49,515 nucleotides of DNA from NCBI RefSeq assembly GCF_937900395.1, contig NZ_CALCDX010000243.1, positions 1-49,515 on the forward strand, given 5' to 3'. Below are positions 29,111-36,261 of this stretch, one piece after another. The DNA is from an uncultured Caulobacter sp. GTDB taxonomy: Bacteria; Pseudomonadota; Alphaproteobacteria; Caulobacterales; Caulobacteraceae. The notes under the pieces were generated by a model. The model searched no databases. It saw only the letters and a list, made by a program, of their open reading frames with translations, and was not told the origin of the DNA. Position numbers and translations under genes: made by a program. The stretch's first letter is position 1; the number at the start of each line of letters is the position of its first letter.

Positions 29111-29986
29111 ATGTCCGCCGCCCGCGCCCGCCTGCTTCCCTACGCCGCCCTGATGGCCGCGATCGTCGTCCTGTGCGTGGGGACGTCCTTCGCCAAGAGC
29201 CTGTTCCCGCTCGTCGGCGCCCAAGGCACGACGGCCTATCGCGTGGGCTTCTCGGCCTTGATCCTGCTGCTGGTCTGGCGGCCGTGGCGTCATCCGCTAT
29301 CGCGCGCGGACCTGGGCCGCATCGCCGCCTATGGCGCGGTGATGGGGCTGATGAACCTCTGCTTCTACATGGCGATTCGCACAGTGCCGCTGGGCCTGGC
29401 GATCGCGATCGAGTTCATGGGGCCGCTCGCCGTGGCCGTGGCCAGTTCGCGCAAGTTGATTCACTTCCTTTGGATCGGCTTGGCCGTGCTGGGCCTCGCC
29501 CTGCTGCTGCCGGTCGATCCCGGCGCCAAGCCCCTCGACCCGGTCGGGGTCGGCTTCGCCTGCGCGGCGGCGGTGATGTGGGCGCTGTACATCATCCTGG
29601 GCAAGCGGACCGGCCACCTGCACGCTGGACGTTCGGTAGCGCTGGGCATGACGACGGCGGCGCTGATCGTCGCGCCGATCGGCGTCATCTCGGCCGGCGC
29701 CAGCCTGTTCCACCCGAAGGTGGTGCTGCTGGGACTGGTCGTGGCGGTCTTGTCGAGCGCCATTCCCTATTCGCTGGAGATGATCGCCCTGCGCGGCATC
29801 CCCAAGCGAAGCTTCGGCGTCGTGCTGAGCGCCGAACCCGCGGTGGGCGCGCTCGCGGGCCTCGTGATCCTGGGCGAGCATCTCGCGGCCTCTCAATGGC
29901 TGGCGATCGTCGCGATCATCGCCGCCTCGGCCGGCGCGATCCTGACCACGCCCGCCGACGCCGTGACCGAGGAGGTCACGCCTTAG
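29111..29986 (+). CDS. EamA/DMT-family exporter, RhtA-like
   Basis: A 291-residue inner-membrane protein with ten hydrophobic segments arranged as two EamA repeats. FYMAIRTVPLGLAIAIEFMG (about 90-109) and SSAIPYSLEMIALRGIPKRS (about 217-236) are characteristic of the RhtA threonine/homoserine exporter subgroup, as is FGVVLSAEPAVGALAGL. The ATG at 29111 has no strong ribosome binding site. It begins 50 bp after the OhrR-like gene on the same strand and may be co-transcribed. The substrate is inferred from family similarity. Confidence 0.87.
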   Translation: MSAARARLLPYAALMAAIVVLCVGTSFAKSLFPLVGAQGTTAYRVGFSALILLLVWRPWRHPLSRADLGRIAAYGAVMGLMNLCFYMAIRTVPLGLAIAIEFMGPLAVAVASSRKLIHFLWIGLAVLGLALLLPVDPGAKPLDPVGVGFACAAAVMWALYIILGKRTGHLHAGRSVALGMTTAALIVAPIGVISAGASLFHPKVVLLGLVVAVLSSAIPYSLEMIALRGIPKRSFGVVLSAEPAVGALAGLVILGEHLAASQWLAIVAIIAASAGAILTTPADAVTEEVTP

Positions 29987-30083
29987 GCATCTCCGGCCGA
30001 GCCCGCTTCCGCGACATCATGACTCTTGAGCGACTCGCTCAGTGGACTGAAGCTTCGACTCACGTCCGCGTGGAGCGTTGTCG

Positions 30084-30353
30084 ATGACGATCAGTGCGTT
30101 CGAGAAACAGCTTATGGGTTATGGCCTGACCACGGCCGAGATCCACTATCACATGCCCGATCACCCCGGCCTGCTGCAGCTTTACGTCTGGCAGGACTAC
30201 GATCTGGCGCCGAAGTTCCCTACCCTGAAGGGCTTTCTCGACTTCTGGAGCCGCGAGCTGGATGGGGTGCTGCACTCGGTCCGGGTGGCCCACAACAGGC
30301 TGATCGGCCCCCGAGAATGGCGGGCCGTGAACGGGGTCTTCACGCTGCAATAG
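30084..30353 (+). CDS. usg: Usg protein, first gene of the tryptophan unit
   Basis: An 89-residue protein of the Usg family, first described as the gene upstream of trpF in the Caulobacter crescentus trpFBA operon and of unknown function. Visible pattern: QLMGYGLTTAEIHYHMPDHP, LLQLYVWQDYDLAPKFP and FLDFWSRELDGVLHSVRVAH. There is no signal peptide or membrane segment. I choose ATG 30084 because GGAG (30072-30075) lies 8 nt upstream; the TTG two codons earlier would be only 2 nt from it. trpF follows after 47 bp. The 97 bp upstream presumably hold the operon promoter, but I found only a short inverted repeat (GAGCG, 3 nt, CGCTC at 30028-30040). Confidence 0.92.
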   Translation: MTISAFEKQLMGYGLTTAEIHYHMPDHPGLLQLYVWQDYDLAPKFPTLKGFLDFWSRELDGVLHSVRVAHNRLIGPREWRAVNGVFTLQ

Positions 30354-30400
30354 TTTCGCTGGGCTTGCCTCGGACGCTCGTCGCCCGTAACTCCCGGGCG

Positions 30401-31051
30401 ATGAGCGCTGGAGCCAAAATCTGCGGACTGTCGACGCCCGAGACGGTCAAGGCCGCCTTCGACGGCGGCGCGGCCTTCCTGGGCTTCGTCTTCTTCGAGA
30501 AGAGCCCGCGCAACCTGACGCCCGAGATCGCCGCGCGGCTGGTCGAGCCGGTTCGGGGCCGGGGCGTGAAGACGGTCGCCGTCACCGTCGATCCCGATGA
30601 TGCTCTGATCGATCGCCTGATGGCGACGATGCGGCCCGACCTGATCCAGGTCCACGGCAAGGAGACGCCGTCCCGCGTCCGCGAGATCGCCGCCCGGGCC
30701 GGTGTCGGCGTGATCAAGGCCTTCTCCGTTTCCTCGTCCGCCCATGTGGACCAAGCCGCCGCCTTCGACGGCGCCGCCGAGTATCTGATGTTCGACGCCA
30801 GGCCCGTGGAGGGCTCGGCCCTGCCGGGCGGCACGGGCGCTCGTTTCGACTGGGAACTGCTGTCCGGCCGCCGCTTTTCGCGCCCGCATTTCCTGGCCGG
30901 AGGGCTCGATCCGTGGAATGTTGCCGAGGCGATCACGGTCTCGGGAACCCCGCTCGTGGACGTTTCTTCTGGCGTGGAGCGCGGTCCCGGCCTAAAGGAC
31001 CCGGTCCTGATCTCGGCGTTCCTGGACGCCGTCAAACGCGCCAAAGACTAG
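30401..31051 (+). CDS. trpF: Phosphoribosylanthranilate isomerase TrpF
   Basis: TrpF catalyses the Amadori rearrangement of phosphoribosylanthranilate in tryptophan synthesis. The 216-residue beta/alpha barrel has AKICGLSTPE with catalytic C8, AFLGFVFFEKSPRNLTPE, LIQVHGKE, and the general acid Asp in YLMFDARP, followed by the phosphate-binding FLAGGLDPWNVAEAI and VDVSSGVERGPG. ATG 30401 (MSAGAKICGL) fits the family start. Its ribosome binding site is poor, suggesting coupling to translation of usg. trpB begins 23 bp downstream. Confidence 0.96.
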   Translation: MSAGAKICGLSTPETVKAAFDGGAAFLGFVFFEKSPRNLTPEIAARLVEPVRGRGVKTVAVTVDPDDALIDRLMATMRPDLIQVHGKETPSRVREIAARAGVGVIKAFSVSSSAHVDQAAAFDGAAEYLMFDARPVEGSALPGGTGARFDWELLSGRRFSRPHFLAGGLDPWNVAEAITVSGTPLVDVSSGVERGPGLKDPVLISAFLDAVKRAKD

Positions 31052-31074
31052 ACAAGCCCAGCTGGGAAGCTTTC

Positions 31075-32295
31075 GTGAACGCTCCTGCGAAACCTAACGA
31101 CTACTCGGCCTATCCGGACGCCAACGGCCGGTTCGGCGACTTCGGCGGCCGCTATGTGGCCGAGACGCTGATGCCGCTGGTGCTCGACCTGGGCAAGGCC
31201 TATGCCGACGCCAAGGCCGATCCGGAGTTCCAGGCCCAGCTGACGAGCTACAACACCCACTACGCCGGCCGGCCCAGTCCGCTCTATTTCGCCGAGCGCC
31301 TGACCGAGCACTTCGGCGGGGCCAAGATCTATTTCAAGCGCGACGAGCTGAACCACACCGGCTCGCACAAGATCAACAACGCCCTGGGCCAGATCCTGCT
31401 GGCCATGCGCATGGGCAAGACCCGGATCATCGCCGAGACGGGCGCGGGCCAGCACGGCGTGGCCACCGCCACCGTCTGCGCGCGCTTTGGCCTGCCGTGC
31501 GTCGTCTACATGGGCGCCACCGACGTCGAGCGTCAGAAGCCGAACGTCTTCCGCATGAACCTGCTAGGCGCGGAAGTCCGCCCGGTCAGCTCGGGCACCG
31601 GCACCCTGAAGGACGCCATGAACGAGGCGATGCGCGATTGGGTGACCAACGTGCACGACACCTACTACCTGATCGGCACCGCCGCCGGCCCGCACCCTTA
31701 TCCGGTGATGGTCCGCGACTTCCAGAGCGTGATCGGCGCCGAGGCGCGCGAGCAAATTCTGGAGATGGAAGGCCGCCTGCCCGACGCGGTGGTCGCCTGC
31801 ATCGGCGGCGGCTCCAACGCCATCGGCCTGTTCCACCCGTTCCTGAACGACGCCGGCGTGCGCCTGATCGGCGTCGAGGCGGCCGGCCACGGCGTCTCCA
31901 CCGACAAGCACGCCGCCTCGCTGACCGGCGGGCGTCCGGGCGTGCTGCACGGCAACAAGACCTATCTGCTGCAGGACGACGACGGCCAGATCATCGACGC
32001 TCACTCGATCTCGGCTGGCCTCGACTATCCGGGCATCGGCCCCGAGCACGCGTTCCTGCACGAGGTCGGCCGCGCCGAATATGTCTCGAGCACCGACGAG
32101 GAGGCCCTGGCGGCCTTCCAGCTGTGCTCGACCCTCGAAGGCATCATCCCGGCGCTGGAGCCGGCCCACGCCCTGGCTCGCGTCGGCGAGATCGCCCAGG
32201 AGCTGGGCAAGGACAAGATCGTGGTGATGAATCTCTGCGGTCGCGGCGACAAGGACATCTTCACGGTGGCCGAAGCGCTCGGGCGCAAGATCTAG
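31075..32295 (+). CDS. trpB: Tryptophan synthase beta chain TrpB
   Basis: TrpB condenses indole with serine to form tryptophan, using pyridoxal phosphate, in an alpha2-beta2 complex with TrpA. The 406-residue product has the PLP lysine K99 in HTGSHKINN, ETGAGQHGVATA, the phosphate-binding CIGGGSNAIG and the later EGIIPALEPAHA. The start is GTG at 31075 (MNAPAKPNDYSAYPDANGRF), with GGGAAG about 6 nt upstream; translation from further upstream would run through trpF. The gene is complete and separated from trpA by 12 bp. Confidence 0.97.
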   Translation: MNAPAKPNDYSAYPDANGRFGDFGGRYVAETLMPLVLDLGKAYADAKADPEFQAQLTSYNTHYAGRPSPLYFAERLTEHFGGAKIYFKRDELNHTGSHKINNALGQILLAMRMGKTRIIAETGAGQHGVATATVCARFGLPCVVYMGATDVERQKPNVFRMNLLGAEVRPVSSGTGTLKDAMNEAMRDWVTNVHDTYYLIGTAAGPHPYPVMVRDFQSVIGAEAREQILEMEGRLPDAVVACIGGGSNAIGLFHPFLNDAGVRLIGVEAAGHGVSTDKHAASLTGGRPGVLHGNKTYLLQDDDGQIIDAHSISAGLDYPGIGPEHAFLHEVGRAEYVSSTDEEALAAFQLCSTLEGIIPALEPAHALARVGEIAQELGKDKIVVMNLCGRGDKDIFTVAEALGRKI

Positions 32296-32307
32296 GACCG
32301 ACCTCGC

Positions 32308-33135
32308 GTGACCAAAGACCGTATCGACCGCCGCTTCGCGGCGCTGAAGGCCGAGAACCGCGCCGGCTTCGTGACCTACGTCATGGCCGGCGATCCCGAC
32401 GCCGCCACGACGCTCAGCGTGCTCAAGGGCCTGCCGGCCGCCGGCGCCGACCTGATCGAGCTGGGCTTCCCCTTCTCCGACCCGATGGCCGAGGGCCCGA
32501 CCATCCAGCGCGCCGCCCAGCGGGGCCTGAAGTCCGGCATGACCCTGCAGGGGACGCTGGACCTCGTCGCCGCCTTCCGCGAAGGCGACGCCGACACCCC
32601 GATCATCCTGATGGGCTATCTCAATCCGGTCCTGCACCGCGGGTTCGAAAGCTTCGCCGCCGCCGCCGCCAAGGCCGGGGTCGACGGCCTGATCATCGTC
32701 GATTGCCCGCCGGAGGAAGCCGACCCGCTGTCGGACGCGCTGGAGGCCGAGGGCATCGCCCTGATCCGCCTGGCCGCCCCGACCACCGACGACGCGCGCC
32801 TGCCGATGGTGGTGCGCCGCACCTCGGGCTTCGTCTATTACGTCTCGGTCGCCGGGGTGACCGGCGTGAAGTCGGCCGACGCGGCCGAGGTCGCGCCCGC
32901 CGTCGAGCGCCTGCGCAAGGCCTCGGGCCTGCCGGTGGCGGTGGGCTTTGGCATCCGCACGCCCCACCAGGCCGCCGCCGTCGCCAAGGTGGCGGACGCG
33001 GCCGTCGTGGGCTCGGCGCTTGTGGATGAAATCGAATCCGCGGCTCGGTTGAACGAAAACGTGACCGAGAAGGTTCTTCTAAAAGCGTCGGAGCTGGCTA
33101 AGGCTGTGCGTTCGGCGCGAGTCGGGACGAAGTGA
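32308..33135 (+). CDS. trpA: Tryptophan synthase alpha chain TrpA
   Basis: TrpA cleaves indole-3-glycerol phosphate to indole, which passes through a tunnel to TrpB. The 275-residue product has TYVMAGDPD, ELGFPFSDPMAEGPTIQRA and the phosphate site GFGIRTPHQA. The first catalytic acid is E51 (Glu49 of enteric TrpA). The second, Asp60 in enteric enzymes (DPLADGPTIQ), is a Glu here, E62. The start is GTG at 32308 with AGGA about 9 nt upstream. It follows trpB by 12 bp and accD follows by 12 bp. Confidence 0.96.
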   Translation: MTKDRIDRRFAALKAENRAGFVTYVMAGDPDAATTLSVLKGLPAAGADLIELGFPFSDPMAEGPTIQRAAQRGLKSGMTLQGTLDLVAAFREGDADTPIILMGYLNPVLHRGFESFAAAAAKAGVDGLIIVDCPPEEADPLSDALEAEGIALIRLAAPTTDDARLPMVVRRTSGFVYYVSVAGVTGVKSADAAEVAPAVERLRKASGLPVAVGFGIRTPHQAAAVAKVADAAVVGSALVDEIESAARLNENVTEKVLLKASELAKAVRSARVGTK

Positions 33136-33147
33136 GGCTCTAAGGCT

Positions 33148-34074
33148 ATGGCTATGGCTGAACCCCAGGACCCGAAAAAGGGCGACAAGAAGCAGGCCGG
33201 CGACCGCCGAGGCGGCGGCTGGCTGTCGCGGATCGCCCCCGGCGTGCGCGGCGCCTTCTCCAAGCGCGAGACGCCGGAGAACCTTTGGGTCAAGTGCCCG
33301 GACACGGGCGAGATGATCTTCCGCTCCGACCTGGAGGCGGCCCTGTGGGTCACGCCGGCCGGTCGCCACATGCGGATCGGACCGGAAAACCGGTTCAAGT
33401 TCACCTTCGATGAGGGCCAGTACGAGGTTCTGCCGAGCCCGTCGGTGGTCGAGGACCCGCTGAAGTTCTCGGACGGCAAGCCCTACAAGGACCGTCTGGC
33501 CGCCGCCCGCAAGGCGACCGGCGAACAGGACGCCATGGCCATCGCCTATGGCAAGGTCGGCGGCGTCGACGCCGTGGTGCTGGTCCAGGACTTCGCCTTC
33601 ATGGGCGGCTCGCTGGGCATGGCCGCCGGCGAAGGCTTCATCGCCGCCGCCAAGGCCGCTCAGGAACGCCAGGTCCCGCTGATCGCCTTCACCGCCGCCG
33701 GCGGCGCGCGGATGCAGGAAGGCGCGCTGTCGCTGATGCAGATGGCCCGCACGACCCTGGCGATCAACGAACTGAAGGACGCGGCCCTGCCGTACGTCGT
33801 GGTCCTCACCGACCCGACGACCGGCGGCGTCACCGCCTCCTACGCCATGCTGGGCGACGTCCACCTGGCCGAGCCGGGCGCCCTGATCGGTTTCGCCGGT
33901 CCGCGCGTCATCGAGCAGACCATCCGCGAGACCCTGCCGCCGGGCTTCCAGCGCTCGGAATATCTGGTCGAGAAGGGCATGGTCGACCGCGTCACGCACC
34001 GCAAGGAGCTGCCGCAGGTCCTGGGCTCGATCCTGGGCACCCTGATGATGGGTCGCAACCGCAAGGCGGCCTGA
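33148..34074 (+). CDS. accD: Acetyl-CoA carboxylase carboxyltransferase subunit beta AccD
   Basis: AccD with AccA forms the carboxyltransferase half of acetyl-CoA carboxylase, the first step of fatty acid synthesis. The 308-residue product has the crotonase-like core with VLVQDFAFMGGSLGMAAGE, FTAAGGARMQEGALSLMQM and DPTTGGVTASYAMLGDV. The N-terminal segment that forms a four-cysteine zinc ribbon in E. coli keeps only C50 (VKCPDTGEM); the other three positions are Thr, Thr and Gly. ATG 33148 (GTGAGG 10 nt upstream) and ATG 33154 (TAAGG 8 nt upstream) are both possible starts two codons apart. It is linked to trpA (12 bp) and folC (8 bp), so tryptophan and fatty acid genes share a transcript. 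Confidence 0.95.
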   Translation: MAMAEPQDPKKGDKKQAGDRRGGGWLSRIAPGVRGAFSKRETPENLWVKCPDTGEMIFRSDLEAALWVTPAGRHMRIGPENRFKFTFDEGQYEVLPSPSVVEDPLKFSDGKPYKDRLAAARKATGEQDAMAIAYGKVGGVDAVVLVQDFAFMGGSLGMAAGEGFIAAAKAAQERQVPLIAFTAAGGARMQEGALSLMQMARTTLAINELKDAALPYVVVLTDPTTGGVTASYAMLGDVHLAEPGALIGFAGPRVIEQTIRETLPPGFQRSEYLVEKGMVDRVTHRKELPQVLGSILGTLMMGRNRKAA

Positions 34075-34082
34075 GCGCCGCC

Positions 34083-35399
34083 TTGGCCGAGCACCTCCGC
34101 GCCCATGACGCCGCCCTTGAGCGGCTGAAGGCGCTGCATCCCAAGCTGATCGACCTGTCGCTGGACCGGATGCGGCGACTGTGCGCCGCGCTGGGCGACC
34201 CGCAGGACCGCCTGCCGCCGGTGATCCATGTGGCCGGCACCAATGGGAAGGGTTCGACGGTCGCCTATCTCCGGGCCATGGCCGAGGCGGCGGGCCTGAA
34301 GGTCCACGTCTTCACCTCGCCGCATCTGGTTCGGTTTTCCGAGCGCATCCGCCTGGCTGGGATCCTGATCACCGACGAGCATCTCGCCGCCGTGCTCGAT
34401 CGGGTCGAACAGGCCAACGCCGGCCACGAGATCACCTTCTTCGAGATCACCACGGCGGCGGCCTTCGTCGCCTTCGCGGAGGTCCCGGCCGATCTCTGCA
34501 TCGTCGAGGTGGGGCTGGGCGGAATTCTCGACGCCACAAACGTGATCCAGAGGCCGGCGGTCAGCGTCATCGCGCCGATCGACATCGATCACCGCGAGTT
34601 CCTGGGCGACACCATCGCCAAGATCGCCGTCGAGAAGGCCGGGATCATCAAGCCGGAGGCCCCGGTGGTCTCGGCCCGCCAGCAGATCGACGCCGAGGAC
34701 GTCCTCGACACTAACGCCGCTCTTGCCGGGGTCGAGCTGACCCTGATGGGCCGCGACTTCGACGCCTGGAGCGAGCGCGGGCGGCTGCTGGTGCAGATGC
34801 AGGACCGCCTGCTGGACCTGCCCGCGCCCTCGCTGCCCGGCGAGCACCAGTTCGCCAACGCCGGCCTCGCCGTCGCCGCCCTGCTGGCCCTGGGCGACTC
34901 GCGCATCGACGAGGCGGCCATGGGGCGGGGAATCGCCGGCGCCGTCTGGCCCGCCCGCTTCCAGCGCCTGACCGCCGGACCGCTGGCCGAGCGCGCCAAG
35001 GCGGCCGGCGCGGATCTCTGGCTGGACGGCGGCCATAACCCGCACGCCGGCCGGGCCGTCTCGCGCGCCGTCGCCGACCTCGCCACTCGCGACGGCCGGC
35101 CGGTGGCGCTGATCTCGGGCCTGCTGGCCAACAAGGACGCCACGGGCTTTTTCACGCCGTTCCGGGGCGTGGCGGCCAAGGTCTTCACCGTGACCTTCGA
35201 GGGACACGCCGCGGCCAGCGCCGCCGAGACCGCCGCCGCCGCCGAGCTGGCCGGCCTGCGCGCCGCCGCCTGCGACGGCGTCGAGGATGCTCTATCGCGC
35301 GCGCTTCAGCTGGAGCCGACGCCCCATGTGCTGATCTGCGGCTCGCTGTACCTGGCCGGCGAGGTGCTGGCGATGAGTCCAGAGACTTGGCCGACCTAA
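34083..35399 (+). CDS. folC: Folylpolyglutamate synthase / dihydrofolate synthase FolC
   Basis: FolC adds glutamate to dihydropteroate and to folates with ATP. The 438-residue product has the P-loop VAGTNGKGST (50-59), TSPHLVRFSERIR, EVGLGGILDATN, and HREFLGDTIAKIAVEKAGIIK, which includes the lysine that is usually carbamylated in this family. The ligase C-terminal domain contains LDGGHNPHAGR. The start is TTG at 34083 (MAEHLRAHDAALERL), 8 bp after the accD stop; no in-frame ATG fits before the conserved region. An 8 bp hairpin lies 38 bp after the stop. Confidence 0.95.
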   Translation: MAEHLRAHDAALERLKALHPKLIDLSLDRMRRLCAALGDPQDRLPPVIHVAGTNGKGSTVAYLRAMAEAAGLKVHVFTSPHLVRFSERIRLAGILITDEHLAAVLDRVEQANAGHEITFFEITTAAAFVAFAEVPADLCIVEVGLGGILDATNVIQRPAVSVIAPIDIDHREFLGDTIAKIAVEKAGIIKPEAPVVSARQQIDAEDVLDTNAALAGVELTLMGRDFDAWSERGRLLVQMQDRLLDLPAPSLPGEHQFANAGLAVAALLALGDSRIDEAAMGRGIAGAVWPARFQRLTAGPLAERAKAAGADLWLDGGHNPHAGRAVSRAVADLATRDGRPVALISGLLANKDATGFFTPFRGVAAKVFTVTFEGHAAASAAETAAAAELAGLRAAACDGVEDALSRALQLEPTPHVLICGSLYLAGEVLAMSPETWPT

Positions 35400-35436
35400 G
35401 GGCGTAAGGCTGACCTCACGCCGATAGGGCGGCACG

Positions 35437-35460
35437 GCCCGCCGGACATCCTCGGCGGGC
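35437..35460 (+). terminator. Hairpin after folC
   Basis: GCCCGCCG (35437-35444) and CGGCGGGC (35453-35460) form a perfect 8 bp stem with an 8 nt loop between folC and the 35-aa gene. No U run follows, so it may be an RNA stabiliser or a weak terminator. Confidence 0.4.
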
Positions 35461-35485
35461 GCGCCCGTCCTGGCAGGAATCGCCG

Positions 35486-35593
35486 ATGGCCAAGGGTCAG
35501 AAGAAGTCGAACAAGGAAATCCGCAAACCGAAGGCCGAGAAGAAGCCGCCGCCGCCGCCGACCTCGCCGTTCATCGTGACGGGGAAGAAGTAG
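35486..35593 (+). CDS. 35-residue Lys/Pro-rich small protein
   Basis: An ATG at 35486 opens 35 codons to TAG at 35591-35593. The product begins MAKGQKKSNKEIRKPKAEKK, continues with five prolines and ends TSPFIVTGKK. About a third of residues are basic. AGGAA stands 6 nt before the ATG, a well-placed ribosome binding site. Short proteins with an M-A-K/R-G-Q-x-x-S/T-N-K/R-E start are common in alphaproteobacterial genomes, but I know of no function; a nucleic acid or ribosome contact is only a guess from charge. It lies between folC and the convergent trxA terminator. Confidence 0.75.
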   Translation: MAKGQKKSNKEIRKPKAEKKPPPPPTSPFIVTGKK

Positions 35594-35611
35594 GTCCCTT
35601 CCTCATCCGAA

Positions 35612-35730
35612 TTCCCCGGCGAATGCCGGGGCCCAGGTACATCCTGAAGGCGTGGGGATCTCGCGCCGTCCGCCCAAACAGGCCGGCAAACCTCGGCGCC
35701 TTCGATCTGGGTTCCGGCATTCGCCGGGAA
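35612..35730. repeat. Palindromic intergenic repeat with CCGGCGAATGCCGG arms
   Basis: TTCCCCGGCGAATGCCGGGGCCCAG-type sequence (35612-35636) is matched in inverted orientation at 35707-35730, with three mismatched or missing positions. Each arm is itself a short hairpin. The 70 bp between them is non-coding. The element sits between the convergent 35-aa gene and trxA. Elements with GGCGAATGCCGG are common between genes in Caulobacter-like genomes. Confidence 0.7.
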
Positions 35731-35747
35731 GGTCGGGATTCTACGAC

Positions 35748-35782
35748 AAAAAACGCCCGCCCCGGAGGACCGGAGCGGGCGT
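35748..35782 (-). terminator. Intrinsic terminator of trxA
   Basis: On the minus strand a 13 bp stem (35753-35782, one mismatch, 4 nt loop) is followed directly by six U residues (35748-35753 read as T). It lies 24 bp after the trxA stop, a textbook intrinsic terminator. Confidence 0.9.
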
Positions 35783-35806
35783 CTTCAATTCAGCGGAAGA
35801 GGGCGG

Positions 35807-36139
35807 TTAGGCCGCCTGGACGCCGGCTTCGTTCAGCCATTCCAGGATCTTCTGCTTGGGCATGGCGCCGACCTTCATCGAGGTCATCTGGCCATCGCGG
35901 AACAGCATCATGGTCGGGATGCCGCGGACGCCGTAGCGCGACGGGGTCGTCGGGCTGTCCTCGATATTGACCTTGGCGATTGTCACGACGTCGGCCAGCT
36001 CTTCCGACAGCTGCTCCAGCGCCGGGGCGATCTGCTTACAGGGACCGCACCATTCGGCCCAGAAGTCGACCAGCACGGGCTTGCTGGCCTTCAGGACGTC
36101 GGCTTCGAAGGTGGCGTCGGTCACCGCAACGGTGCTCAT
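35807..36139 (-). CDS. trxA: Thioredoxin TrxA
   Basis: A 110-residue thioredoxin with the active-site WCGPCK (C31, C34), DFWAEW before it and the cis-proline loop RGIPTMMLF. It reduces protein disulfides in the cytoplasm with electrons from thioredoxin reductase. ATG 36139 (MSTVAVTDATFEADV) has GGAG 7 nt upstream. It lies 122 bp downstream of addA on the same strand but has its own likely promoter in that gap and its own terminator. Confidence 0.97.
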   Translation of the reverse strand: MSTVAVTDATFEADVLKASKPVLVDFWAEWCGPCKQIAPALEQLSEELADVVTIAKVNIEDSPTTPSRYGVRGIPTMMLFRDGQMTSMKVGAMPKQKILEWLNEAGVQAA

Positions 36140-36227
36140 GGCTTGCTCCAGTCTGGCGTCGCGCGGCGGGCGCGGAGGACGCGATGAATTCCAAAATGCC
36201 CGGATTCGCTCCGAGCGCTTGCGCATA

Positions 36228-36256
36228 GATGTAGGAGCACGGCGCGGCCCCGGCAA
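36228..36256 (-). promoter_or_regulatory. Candidate housekeeping promoter of trxA
   Basis: On the minus strand TTGCCGG (36250-36256) is followed after 14 bp by CCTACATC (36228-36235). This agrees with 7 of 8 positions of the Caulobacter GCtANAWC and with most of TTGaCgS, at an allowed spacing of 10-14 bp. It would start transcription about 80-85 nt before the trxA ATG. Confidence 0.55.
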
Positions 36257-36261
36257 CGGCC

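Noticed and set aside
35401..35422. GGCGT...ACGCC inverted repeat directly after folC as terminator
   Set aside because: Stem of only 5 bp with a 12 nt loop and no U run; the hairpin at 35437-35460 is the better candidate.
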